Source: DAOPZC01 sp035353175 | GTDB lineage: Bacteria > Verrucomicrobiota > Kiritimatiellia > RFP12 > UBA1067 | Direction: 5' to 3' | NCBI GenBank assembly: GCA_035353175.1 | Contig: DAOPZC010000001.1 | Location: forward strand, 203,459-267,458 | Length of the DNA stretch: 64,000 bases | Shown: in pieces, positions 1-7,283 of the stretch | Numbering within the stretch: position 1 is the stretch's first letter | How the letters are laid out: the number at the start of each line of letters is the position of its first letter | Position numbers and translations under genes: made by a program | Notes under the pieces: model-generated | The model's database searches: none | What the model was told of the DNA's origin: nothing | Seen by the model: only the letters and a program-made list of their open reading frames with translations

Positions 1-204
1 GACTTCCTGATGGACCTGCGGCTTTGCCACTGCCTACAGAACGGGTTGCCGCTCGACATCAGCGTCTACGACGCCGCGCTCTGGAGCTCGATCGTCGAGC
101 TCAGCGAGCGCTCGGCGGATCGCAGCGGCGCGTCGGTGGCGATTCCCGACTTCACGCGCGGCGGCTGGAAAACCGCAGATCCGCTCGGCATCGTCACGGT
201 GTGA
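1..204 (+). CDS. C-terminal end of a Gfo/Idh/MocA (GH109-like) oxidoreductase, cut by window edge
   Basis: Only the last 67 residues are inside the window; the reading frame is open from base 1 and ends in TGA at 202-204. The fragment is almost the same as the last 67 residues of the complete gene at 7284-8654: both contain the string DFLMDLR, a CHCL-NGLPLDI stretch, ALWSS-VELSERS, and PDFTRGGW, and end in LG[IV]VT. Gfo/Idh/MocA proteins bind NAD(P); the GH109 branch uses it to hydrolyse alpha-N-acetylgalactosaminides. It is therefore a paralogue that brackets the TRAP/sialidase locus with the copy at 7284. The start, cofactor site and signal peptide are not visible. It overlaps the convergent dehydrogenase gene by 11 bp. 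Confidence 0.85.
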   Translation, partial: DFLMDLRLCHCLQNGLPLDISVYDAALWSSIVELSERSADRSGASVAIPDFTRGGWKTADPLGIVTV

Positions 205-1216
205 GCGGGACAAGGCAGAGGCCGTCCCGGCGGCCTGCGAGAAAGGCCGATGCCTGCGCGACGGCCGACGCGGCCATGCGGGCGTTGGCCTCTTGCGTGT
301 TCGAGCCGCAGTGCGGCGAGAACACCATCGTCGGCAACGTGCGCAGGTCCTTGTCCGGCGCGACGGGGCAATACGGCTCGTGGGTGAACACGTCGGAGGC
401 CGCGCCCGCGAGGCGGCCCGCGGCCAGCGCGTCGTAAAGTGCCGCCTCGTCTACGATGCCCCCGCGGCTCGCGTTCACGAGCACGCTGCCGGGCTTCATC
501 CGCGCGAGCTCCCGCGCGCCGATCAGGTTGCGGGTCTCCGGCGTCAGCGGCAGGTGCAGGCTCACGATGTCGGCCTGCGGCAGCAGCTCGGCCGGATCCT
601 GCGAATAGGTCTCGATGCCGAACGTCTCGTGCAGCGCCGCGCGGGTGAGTCCGCTCTTGGCGATCCACTCCGCCTCGGGGCTCCGGGCGCTTGCCAAGAT
701 CCGCATGCCAAAGCCCTGATGCAGCATGCGCGCCACCTTCAGGCCGATCTTGCCGCCGCCGATGAGCAGCGCACTCTTGCCGCGCAGCTCGCGGCCGCGC
801 AGCGGGACGAACCCGCCGCGCCGCACCGTCTCGTCGAGCTGCGGCGTGTGGCGCATCAGCGCTCCGATCAGAAAAACCGTCAGCTCCGCGACGCTGGTCT
901 GGATGTCCACCGGCGTGTTGACGAGCGTGAGTCCCGCGGAGCGTGCGTAGGCTTTGTTGATGCCGTCGGTGCCGAAGCCGAAACGCACGACGAGCGCGCC
1001 GCTTTCTCCCGCGTTGCGGGCGAGCGCGTCGTAGAGCGCGTCGCGGTACGGCGCGACGCCGAGCACGACGCAGCGGCAGCCGGTTTCGCGGACGAGCGCG
1101 GCGAGCGCCGCCTCATCCGCAGGCGCGGGCTGGCAGTCCAGGCCGGGGGCGGACGCGAAGAGGTCGGACGCTTTGTCGTATTCGGCTTGGGTGACGAGGA
1201 TGGGGGTCGTGTTCAT
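194..1216 (-). CDS. D-isomer-specific 2-hydroxyacid dehydrogenase (phosphoglycerate dehydrogenase-like)
   Basis: 340 aa, cytoplasmic, with the usual split layout: N-terminal substrate domain, central Rossmann fold and a C-terminal return to the substrate domain. A glycine-rich dinucleotide motif (IGGGKIG) lies in the middle, followed by the family strings [11 protein letters not shown] (catalytic Arg region) and SPHCGSNT (catalytic His). It should reduce a 2-keto acid or oxidise a 2-hydroxy acid with NAD(H). The start ATG at 1216 has an AGGAG seven bases upstream. It follows the aldolase gene on the same strand after 148 bp, so it probably processes the keto acid or hydroxy acid released or used in that pathway. 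The exact substrate cannot be read from the sequence. Confidence 0.9.
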   Translation of the reverse strand: MNTTPILVTQAEYDKASDLFASAPGLDCQPAPADEAALAALVRETGCRCVVLGVAPYRDALYDALARNAGESGALVVRFGFGTDGINKAYARSAGLTLVNTPVDIQTSVAELTVFLIGALMRHTPQLDETVRRGGFVPLRGRELRGKSALLIGGGKIGLKVARMLHQGFGMRILASARSPEAEWIAKSGLTRAALHETFGIETYSQDPAELLPQADIVSLHLPLTPETRNLIGARELARMKPGSVLVNASRGGIVDEAALYDALAAGRLAGAASDVFTHEPYCPVAPDKDLRTLPTMVFSPHCGSNTQEANARMAASAVAQASAFLAGRRDGLCLVPLTP

Positions 1217-1364
1217 AGAGCGCTCCTGTTAGCGATATCTCATTTCTGTATCCATGTAAATTCGAGGCAATGGTTTTCGCTCCGGGGAGTTGATCCTTTC
1301 CGACCGTGATGGCCGGGCGTGGAGAGGGGTGCCTGACCGCTCGCGGCGGAACAGACGCCGGTAC

Positions 1365-2111
1365 TCATTTCAAGAGCGCGCGGCAGCCGCTCATGATGAG
1401 CTGCGTGTCGAGGCTGCAGCCGATGAAGCGGTAGCCGGCGGCGATGCGCTCGTCGATGCGCCGGCGCTCCGGCGGCACCACGTGGTAGCCGGGGGCGATG
1501 CCTTGGCGCTTGCAGGCCGCGAGGATCTTCTGCTCGGCCGCGAGCACGCGCGGGTCGTCGAGCTGGCCCGCGATGCCCAGCGAGGCGGAAAGATCGTACG
1601 GGCCGATGAAAGCCGCGTCGATGCCGGGCCGGGCGAGGATCTCATCGGCGCGCTCGGCCGCGAGATAGTGTTCGAGCATCACGGCCACGAAAACCTCGTC
1701 GTTGTGACGGCGGATGTACTCCGCAAAGTCGCGGCCGTAGTCGAGGGCGCGTGAGAGCGAGGTGCCGCGGTTGCCCTGCGGCGGATAGCGCACGGCGGCG
1801 GCCATGGTGTCGGCGTCGTCCGGAGACATCACGCTCGGCACGATCACGCCTTTCGCGCCCGCGTCGAGCACGTGCTTCGCCAGCACGGGGTTGACGCCGT
1901 CGAGGCGCACGAAGAGGTCGCAGCCGGAAGGCCGCACCGCGCGTTCGATCTCCTCGATCTGCGGGAGGGTGACGGCCGCGTGCTCCATGTCGACGGCGAT
2001 CCAGTCGAAACCCTCGCCCGCCATGAGTTCGGCGATGGCGGGGTGCGGAATCAGCATCCAGCCGCCGAGCGCGCATTCGCCGTTGCGGATCTTATGTTTG
2101 GTTTTGTTCAT
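1365..2111 (-). CDS. HpcH/HpaI family aldolase (2-keto-3-deoxy sugar-acid aldolase-like)
   Basis: 248 aa class II metal-dependent aldolase of the HpcH/HpaI family, which cleaves 2-keto-3-deoxy acids to pyruvate and an aldehyde. Family marks are WIAVDMEHA near residue 40, a central Glu in VMLEHYLAA, and the strong FIGPYDLSASLG string near residue 175. The canonical 'QIET' metal-site context reads 'MLEH' here, but the Glu is kept. I chose the ATG at 2109-2111 because it begins the conserved N-terminus; a longer open frame upstream is antisense-type readthrough of the sialidase gene. Only 4 bp separate it from the stop of the sialidase-like gene, so the two are almost certainly co-transcribed. 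Together with the TRAP transporter it suggests sugar-acid catabolism. Confidence 0.9.
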   Translation of the reverse strand: MNKTKHKIRNGECALGGWMLIPHPAIAELMAGEGFDWIAVDMEHAAVTLPQIEEIERAVRPSGCDLFVRLDGVNPVLAKHVLDAGAKGVIVPSVMSPDDADTMAAAVRYPPQGNRGTSLSRALDYGRDFAEYIRRHNDEVFVAVMLEHYLAAERADEILARPGIDAAFIGPYDLSASLGIAGQLDDPRVLAAEQKILAACKRQGIAPGYHVVPPERRRIDERIAAGYRFIGCSLDTQLIMSGCRALLK

Positions 2112-2115
2112 GCGG

Positions 2116-3513
2116 CTAGTCCTTGGCGGGCGCGGGCGGCGCGATCCTCTTGCCGAGCAGGAAGAATTTGCGCTCCGGGTACCACAGCACGGGGTTGCCG
2201 TTGCGGACGGTGAAACTCGAATAGAGCGCGAGGTCGAGGCGGCCGTTGGTGCCGGGCTTGCCGAGGCTGACGCCGTCGTGGTCAAAGAAGAGCTGCGGTT
2301 CGTCGAACCAGACCGGCTGCTCCGCGCCCGGCTTGAAGGTGCCCCGCACGAGATGGATCGGCCGGCGGTGGAAGCCGGTGTCCTCGGGCCCGTAATTTTT
2401 GTAATGCCCGTCGTGGTTATGGATGAAGAGCACGTAGCGGCCGCTGCCCGCGGTGTTGCCGCCCACATCGTACATCGGACAAGGCGAAAGCGGGTGCTGG
2501 AGCGGCGCGCCGCCGTCTTTGCGCAACAGCGGACGCGGCGGCGTCCAGGTTTCGCCGGTGTCGGCGCTCACGCTCCAGTAGGGGCTGCCGGAGGCGGTGC
2601 GCATCGTGCAGAAGAGGCGGCCGTCGGGAAGCTTCACGACCGTCGGTTCCTGGCAGGCGCTGACCTCGGGATGGCCGGGGTAGGGCACGCTGAGGGCCTT
2701 GTCGTTGAAGGCGAACCAGCTGATCGTGATGTCTTTCGGCTCCGGGTTGCCGTCGATGTTCTCGAAGCGCATGAACTCGACGTGCGAGTCGGCGGAGATC
2801 CACGCCTTGGTCGGATTCGGGGTGACCGCGAAGCTGGTCCAGCGCGTGATGCCCGCGAAGTATTTGCCGTCCTTGCCGAGCCGGTTGGGTTTCTGCCAGC
2901 AGAGGATGTTCGGCGGCATCGTGGGGTCGGGGTTGTCGCGGATGCTGCGCCGGAGCGGGACGTTTTGCGGGGCGGACCACGTCGCGCCGTTGTCGTCGCT
3001 GAAGATGCCGTGGAGCCAGCCGGTGTGGTGCGGGAAGTTGTCGACGCGGCCGATGTGCTGGCTGTAGAGCACGTAGATGCGGCCGGACGTGCTGACGAGC
3101 GGGTAGGCCCAGCTCGCCATGTGGCCGTCGCCGGGCTTCTTGGGACCCGCGATGATGCGCGGCTTGGTCCAGGTCATGCCTTCGTCGGCGCTGCGGGCGA
3201 AGGCGATGTGCTGGTCGGGCTGGGTTTCGGCAGAGCTCTGGGTCCAGACCGCCATGAGCGAGCCGTCGGGGCCGTCGAAGACGAGGAAGTGCTCGTTGCC
3301 CGTGTCGTTCACGCCGACGTCGGTGACCTCCGGCACAAAGACCACGAAATCAGGCTTGGAGATGTGGAGTTGCGCCGGGATGCGGGCCTTGAGGTCGGCG
3401 GGCGTGGCGATGAAATTCGGATCGCGCTTCACCGGTTTCGGCTGGGCCCGGGCCGCGAAAGGGAAAACGCTGGCGGCGGTCAGAAGCGATGCGATGACGA
3501 GGCGTGTGTTCAT
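2116..3513 (-). CDS. Exported sialidase-like (BNR/Asp-box) glycoside hydrolase
   Basis: 465 aa with a signal peptide (NTRLVIASLL, then a hydrophobic run ending AARA before QPKP). Three Asp-boxes (S-x-D-x-G-x-x-W) are visible: SADEGMTW near residue 108, SDDNGATW near 172 and SADTGETW near 316, as expected for a six-bladed sialidase propeller. A conserved FARSAD context and QEPTVVKLPDGRLFCTMRT resemble the exo-sialidase family (BNR-2/GH33-like). I chose the ATG at 3511-3513 because it has a GGAGA ribosome site and starts the signal peptide; an upstream in-frame start at 3570 would bury it. It leads the leftward operon with the aldolase. Whether it releases sialic acid or another sugar acid is not provable here; the wider family also covers non-sialidase hydrolases. 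Confidence 0.85.
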   Translation of the reverse strand: MNTRLVIASLLTAASVFPFAARAQPKPVKRDPNFIATPADLKARIPAQLHISKPDFVVFVPEVTDVGVNDTGNEHFLVFDGPDGSLMAVWTQSSAETQPDQHIAFARSADEGMTWTKPRIIAGPKKPGDGHMASWAYPLVSTSGRIYVLYSQHIGRVDNFPHHTGWLHGIFSDDNGATWSAPQNVPLRRSIRDNPDPTMPPNILCWQKPNRLGKDGKYFAGITRWTSFAVTPNPTKAWISADSHVEFMRFENIDGNPEPKDITISWFAFNDKALSVPYPGHPEVSACQEPTVVKLPDGRLFCTMRTASGSPYWSVSADTGETWTPPRPLLRKDGGAPLQHPLSPCPMYDVGGNTAGSGRYVLFIHNHDGHYKNYGPEDTGFHRRPIHLVRGTFKPGAEQPVWFDEPQLFFDHDGVSLGKPGTNGRLDLALYSSFTVRNGNPVLWYPERKFFLLGKRIAPPAPAKD

Positions 3514-3581
3514 TTCGGGTCTCCATTTTTTGCTTGCCGGAAGCCTCAGGCCTGTGGCCTCCGTTCGCAAAATACTTTCGC

Positions 3582-3610
3582 AGTATGATATATCGACTTA
3601 GGCAAGTCAA
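3582..3610 (-). promoter_or_regulatory. Predicted sigma70-type promoter of the sialidase/aldolase operon
   Basis: On the minus strand a -35 TTGACT (3610-3605) and a -10 CATACT (3587-3582) are separated by 17 bp. The 8-bp palindrome GATATATC (3587-3594) lies in the spacer and touches the -10 hexamer, where a bound regulator would block polymerase. Confidence 0.6.
3587..3594. promoter_or_regulatory. Candidate GntR operator core (GATATATC), copy 1
   Basis: Perfect 8-bp palindrome identical to the core of the larger palindrome at 3645-3660, 62 bp away in the same divergent region. It sits inside the predicted promoter of the leftward operon. FCD-type GntR proteins bind short palindromes as dimers, so the adjacent gntR gene is the obvious candidate regulator. 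Confidence 0.5.
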
Positions 3611-3627
3611 CCGATAATATGCGATAT

Positions 3628-3656
3628 TTGACAATAAATGTCTTATTTGATATATC
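3628..3656 (+). promoter_or_regulatory. Predicted sigma70-type promoter of the gntR gene
   Basis: A -35 TTGACA (3628-3633) is followed after exactly 17 bp by a -10 TATATC (3651-3656). The -10 is embedded in the 16-bp palindrome at 3645-3660, which is the classical arrangement for autorepression. The gntR start follows at 3675 after an AAAGGGG ribosome site. Confidence 0.6.
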
Positions 3657-3660
3657 AAAT
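3645..3660. promoter_or_regulatory. 16-bp perfect palindrome, candidate GntR operator (copy 2)
   Basis: ATTTGATATATCAAAT is its own reverse complement. It covers the -10 of the gntR promoter. Its left half-site TTTGATA recurs at 4416-4422 upstream of the TRAP genes, with an ATCAA on the other side at 4436-4440, so the regulator may also act there. Confidence 0.65.
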
Positions 3661-3674
3661 CCGAAAGGGGTGAT

Positions 3675-4385
3675 ATGGCCAATTATTCTTCCAACAGGGA
3701 ACCTGAAGCCGGTGAGGCGGTGAACACGCTGTCGCGGCGCGTCTACGCGGTCTTGCGCGATGACATCCTCGCGGGGCGCTTGAAACCCGGCGAACGGCTG
3801 GTCCGCAAGGCGATCGGGACGCGTTTGGGCGTCAGCACGATTCCGGTGATCGAGGCGCTCTACAGGCTAGAGATCGATGGCTATGTGGAGAATCGGGCCT
3901 TGGCCGGCTGCCGCGTGCGCACGCTGACCATGGAAGACATCGACAACGACCTGATGTTGCGCGAGGCGCTGGAGTGCCAGGCGGCGCGCCTGTGCGCGGA
4001 GAAGGCCTCGCCCGAGGCCCTCGACAAGCTGATGAAGCGGGCGTGTCAGGTGGACCGCTTCATTCGCTCCGACACGCCGGACCAGACGCTGGGCAGCCAA
4101 CTGCACTGGGAGTTCCACATCGAACTTGGCCGGCTGAGCGGGCATGCGGTGTTCGGGGAGATGCTGGAGAAGGTTTGGTTCCAGCGTTACATGAGCCTCA
4201 ACAGCATCAAGGCGATCCGTTTTGAGCCGATTCCGGACGGCTGGCACCAGATCTTGGTTAAAAAAATCAAGCGGGGCGACCCCGACTTGGCTGAGCGGGC
4301 CATGCGCGAGCATGTGCGGTACGGGCGCAAAGATGACCGCGAGGCGTTGGCGGTGTACCTCAAGGAGTGTGCGGCGAAGCCTTAA
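3675..4385 (+). CDS. GntR family (FCD/FadR-type) transcriptional regulator
   Basis: 236 aa. The N-terminal winged helix (about residues 20-80) contains the GntR signature: VYAVLRDDILAGRLKPGERL, then LGVSTIPVIEALYRLE and a wing ending in GCRVR. Residues about 90-225 form an all-helical FCD-type effector domain with conserved ALECQAARL and HWEFH (metal/ligand His context). Such regulators sense sugar acids or other organic acids and control their catabolic genes. It is transcribed divergently from the sialidase-aldolase operon and lies upstream of the TRAP genes. Palindromes over both divergent promoters support autoregulation and control of the neighbours. The specific ligand is unknown. Confidence 0.9.
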   Translation: MANYSSNREPEAGEAVNTLSRRVYAVLRDDILAGRLKPGERLVRKAIGTRLGVSTIPVIEALYRLEIDGYVENRALAGCRVRTLTMEDIDNDLMLREALECQAARLCAEKASPEALDKLMKRACQVDRFIRSDTPDQTLGSQLHWEFHIELGRLSGHAVFGEMLEKVWFQRYMSLNSIKAIRFEPIPDGWHQILVKKIKRGDPDLAERAMREHVRYGRKDDREALAVYLKECAAKP

Positions 4386-4415
4386 GGCTTGCGGGTATCG
4401 CCAATTTGGCTTTGG

Positions 4416-4440
4416 TTTGATAAAGTTCATTTGAAATCAA
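4416..4440. promoter_or_regulatory. Degenerate inverted repeat upstream of the TRAP operon
   Basis: TTTGATA at 4416-4422 repeats the half-site of the gntR-promoter palindrome, and ATCAA follows at 4436-4440 in inverted orientation. The spacing is wider than in the 16-bp palindrome, so this is a weaker candidate operator for the same regulator. A convincing promoter in this 93-bp gap was not found. Confidence 0.35.
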
Positions 4441-4478
4441 GCTGGGCGCAGCGAGGGTTATCACGGAGGGGAGGGGGC

Positions 4479-5015
4479 ATGCAGTCAAAGAGGGGGATCG
4501 TCCGACGCATTGACGACTGGACGGACGCGATGATGGCGGGGCTTGGCGCGTCGCTGGCCGTCATCGTGCTGATCGCGGTTTTTTGCCGCTACGTGCTGAA
4601 CCAGTCGCTTTCGTGGAGCGATGAAGTCGTGCGCTATCTGTTCGTCTGGTTCACGCTGTTCGGCGGCGCCGTCGCGCTGCGCGAGCGCGAGCACATCCGC
4701 GTGGAGTATTTTGTCGAGAAATTGCCGGGTGCGTTTCGCCGCGCGGCCGAAATTCTCATGCTGCTGGGCGTCTGCGGGTTCCAGGCCGCGATGGTGGTGC
4801 TGGGCCTGATGTGGGTCTGGTCGACGCGCGGCTCGTACACCTCCTCGCTGCAGTGGCCCCTGAACCTGTTCTTCTATGCGGCGCTGCCCTGCACCGCGGC
4901 GTTGGGCGTTTGGTATACGCTGCGCCGCCTGCTGCGCGGCGAATACGCGGAGAACGACGTGACGGCCGAGGAGCTTTCCGAAGCGCTTGCGGGAGGTGAC
5001 CCGTGCAAATCCTGA
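4479..5015 (+). CDS. dctQ: TRAP transporter small permease (DctQ family)
   Basis: 178 aa integral membrane protein with four predicted hydrophobic segments, beginning around GLGASLAVIVLIAVFCRYV. The family strings RYVLNQSLSWSDEVVRYLFVW and the acidic/arginine-rich loop (LREREHIRVE) are typical of DctQ. It forms the membrane complex with the large permease and works with the periplasmic binding protein to import carboxylates or acidic sugars driven by a sodium or proton gradient. The ATG at 4479 is chosen because it follows a very purine-rich ribosome site (GGAGGGGAGGGGG); an in-frame ATG 90 bp upstream lacks one. The 3' end overlaps the next gene by 13 bp. Confidence 0.92.
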   Translation: MQSKRGIVRRIDDWTDAMMAGLGASLAVIVLIAVFCRYVLNQSLSWSDEVVRYLFVWFTLFGGAVALREREHIRVEYFVEKLPGAFRRAAEILMLLGVCGFQAAMVVLGLMWVWSTRGSYTSSLQWPLNLFFYAALPCTAALGVWYTLRRLLRGEYAENDVTAEELSEALAGGDPCKS

Positions 5016-6286
5016 TCGGCGGAATGCTGGCGCTCATGCTGCTGGGGATGCCCATCGCCTACGCGCTCGGCCTGAGCTCGCTCGTTTACGTGATGGCCTG
5101 CACCGACCTGTCGCCGATGGTGGTCGCGCAGCGGATTTGCGTGGGCGCCGATTCGCTGGTCCTGCTGGCGTTGCCGTTTTTCCTGCTGGCGGGCGAGATC
5201 ATGAACGCGGCCGGGATTACGCGCAGCCTGACGCGGCTGGCGCTGGCGATCATCGGGCCGCCGCGGGGAGGGCTCTCCTACGTGGTCGTGGCGGTGAACG
5301 TGCTGGTCGCGATGGTGTCGGGCGCGGCCGTGGCCAGCGCCGCGGCGGTCGGCTCGACCATGGTGCCGATGATGGAAAAGCAAGGCTACCCGCGCAGCTA
5401 TGCGGCGGCACTGAACGCCGCGGCCGCGACGATGGGGCCGATCATTCCGCCGAGCGTCGGGTTCATCATCTACGCGTCGGTCTCCGGCGCGTCGGTGGGC
5501 AAGCTCTTTCTGGCCGGAACCGTTCCCGGGCTGCTCTTGGCGCTCGGCGCGTTGATCGTCTGCGTGCTGATGGCCTACCGCCACAAGTATCCGGCGGGCG
5601 CGCGCCACAGCCGCCGCGAGCTGTGGGAAAGCCTGCGCGAAGCCGTCCCCGCGCTGCTGATGCCGGTGATCATTCTGGGCGGCATCTTTGGCGGGCTGGT
5701 CACGCCGACGGAGGCGGGTGCGCTGGCCGTCGGGTATGGGCTGCTGGCGGGGTTCCTGATCTACCGCACGCTGCAGTGGCGCGACCTCTACCGCATCCTT
5801 TTGGTGACGGCCCGACGCACGGCGTCGATCATGATGATCATCGCGAGCGCCTCCTGCTTCGGCTTTCTGATTTCTCACGCGGTGGATGCGGACCGCATCA
5901 TCGGCGTCGTACAGGCGATGACGACGAGCCGCACGGCCCTGTTGCTGCTGCTGATCGCGCTGATTCTGGTTCTCGGCATGTTCATGGAGGGCGGCAGCAT
6001 CATGATCATTCTCACGCCGCTGCTGTTGCCCATGCTTGCGGCCTACAAGATCGACGTCGTGCATTTCGGCGTGATCTTCCAGCTCGGCATCATGGTCGGC
6101 CTGCTGACGCCGCCGGTCGGCATGCTGCTGTTCGTGCTGACGGGCATCAGCCGGGTGCCGGTCAAAACGCTCGTGCGGGCGCTCTGGCCGTTCTACATCA
6201 TGCTCGCGCTGCTGCTGCTGCTGGTGGCGTTTGTGCCGGAGCTGTCGCTGTGGCTGACGGAAAGGACGGGAGGCGCGCTGAAATGA
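5003..6286 (+). CDS. dctM: TRAP transporter large permease (DctM family)
   Basis: 427 aa, about a dozen hydrophobic segments, the normal size for DctM. Typical strings include LPFFLLAGEIMNAAGI, the SGAAVASAAAVGSTMVP loop, MGPIIPPSVGFIIYASVSG, and GLVTPTEAGALAVGYGL. It is the transport subunit that moves the substrate through the inner membrane by secondary active transport. Translation starts at GTG 5003 after a GGGAGGTG ribosome site, inside the 3' end of dctQ. Its TGA overlaps the ATG of dctP (ATGA at 6283-6286), showing translational coupling of all three TRAP genes. Confidence 0.95.
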   Translation: MQILIGGMLALMLLGMPIAYALGLSSLVYVMACTDLSPMVVAQRICVGADSLVLLALPFFLLAGEIMNAAGITRSLTRLALAIIGPPRGGLSYVVVAVNVLVAMVSGAAVASAAAVGSTMVPMMEKQGYPRSYAAALNAAAATMGPIIPPSVGFIIYASVSGASVGKLFLAGTVPGLLLALGALIVCVLMAYRHKYPAGARHSRRELWESLREAVPALLMPVIILGGIFGGLVTPTEAGALAVGYGLLAGFLIYRTLQWRDLYRILLVTARRTASIMMIIASASCFGFLISHAVDADRIIGVVQAMTTSRTALLLLLIALILVLGMFMEGGSIMIILTPLLLPMLAAYKIDVVHFGVIFQLGIMVGLLTPPVGMLLFVLTGISRVPVKTLVRALWPFYIMLALLLLLVAFVPELSLWLTERTGGALK

Positions 6287-7263
6287 AACGTTTTCTGATC
6301 GGGATTCCTTTCCTCGCGCTGCTGGCATGCGGGTGCGGCAGGGACGCCTCCGCGCCCAAAATCTTCCGCGTCGCGTACGCGCAGGGGCCGACCGAGCTAT
6401 TGCATCAGGCGGCGCTTCGCATGGCGGCGCAGATCCAGGAGGAGTCGGGCGGCAGGATCGAGGTGCGCCTCTATCCGAGCGGCCAGTTGGGCAACGAGCG
6501 CGAGATCGTCGAAGGGCTGAAACTGGGGTGCGCCGACATGATCGTCACCGGCGGCGCGGTCATCGGCTGGTACGCGCCCGAGTTCGGCGCGTTCGAAGCG
6601 CCGTTCGTGTGGCGCGACTACGGCCACGTCGAGCGGGTCTGGAACGGCGCCCCGGGTGAGGGGTTGCGTCGCGCGTTGGAAAAGCGTGCGGACATCCGCC
6701 TGCTGCGGCCCTGGTTCCGCGGGCCGCGCTATCTGACCACCACGTCGCGCAAGGTGCTGAGCCCGGACGACCTCAAGGGGCTGAAGCTGCGCGTGCCGGA
6801 GCTGGAGGTGTTCATCAAGTCGTGGCAGACGTTCGGCGCGAACGTGACGCCGATCCCGTTTACCGACATGTTCATGGCGCTGAAACTCGGCGTCGTGGAC
6901 GGGCAGGAGAATCCCCTGGCCACGGTGTACGCCAACCATCTGCACGAGGTCCAGAAATACATCATGGAGACCCGCCACCTGGTCAGCTTCTATCTTCCGG
7001 CGGTCGGCTCGCGCTTCACGCGGCGGTTCGACGAAAAGGAACAGGCCCTGGTGATGCGGGCTTTCGACGCCGCGACGGCCTGGCACAACCGGGAGGTGGC
7101 GCGCGCCGAGTCGGTGTATCGCGCGGAGATCGAAAAGGCGGGCGTCGAGTTTGTCCCGCTCGATGTGGAGCCGTTCCGTAAGCTGGCCCGCGAGCGGATT
7201 CCCGGACAGTTCAAGACCGTCTGGGTGCCGGGGCTCTATGAGCAGATCAGCAATACCCGTTAG
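6283..7263 (+). CDS. dctP: TRAP transporter substrate-binding protein (DctP family), lipoprotein-type signal
   Basis: 326 aa periplasmic solute receptor. The N-terminus MKRFLIGIPFLALLACGCG carries a lipobox-like LLAC, so it may be membrane-anchored. DctP marks are YPSGQLGNEREIVEGLKLG, the ligand-arginine strand LKGLKLRVPELEV, and DGQENPLATVYANHLHEVQKY. Receptors of this family bind C4-dicarboxylates, sialic acid, uronates or similar carboxylates through a conserved arginine. The start overlaps the end of dctM by 4 bp; a longer open frame upstream is a shadow of dctM. Context with a sialidase-like enzyme and a keto-acid aldolase favours an acidic sugar as ligand, but this is inference. Confidence 0.92.
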   Translation: MKRFLIGIPFLALLACGCGRDASAPKIFRVAYAQGPTELLHQAALRMAAQIQEESGGRIEVRLYPSGQLGNEREIVEGLKLGCADMIVTGGAVIGWYAPEFGAFEAPFVWRDYGHVERVWNGAPGEGLRRALEKRADIRLLRPWFRGPRYLTTTSRKVLSPDDLKGLKLRVPELEVFIKSWQTFGANVTPIPFTDMFMALKLGVVDGQENPLATVYANHLHEVQKYIMETRHLVSFYLPAVGSRFTRRFDEKEQALVMRAFDAATAWHNREVARAESVYRAEIEKAGVEFVPLDVEPFRKLARERIPGQFKTVWVPGLYEQISNTR

Positions 7264-7283
7264 TCCAAGCAGAAAGGAAAAAC

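Noticed and set aside
1804..3588. A 594-codon open frame antisense to the sialidase-like gene
   Set aside because: Composition is that of a shadow frame; the minus strand carries three Asp-boxes, a signal peptide and a ribosome site.
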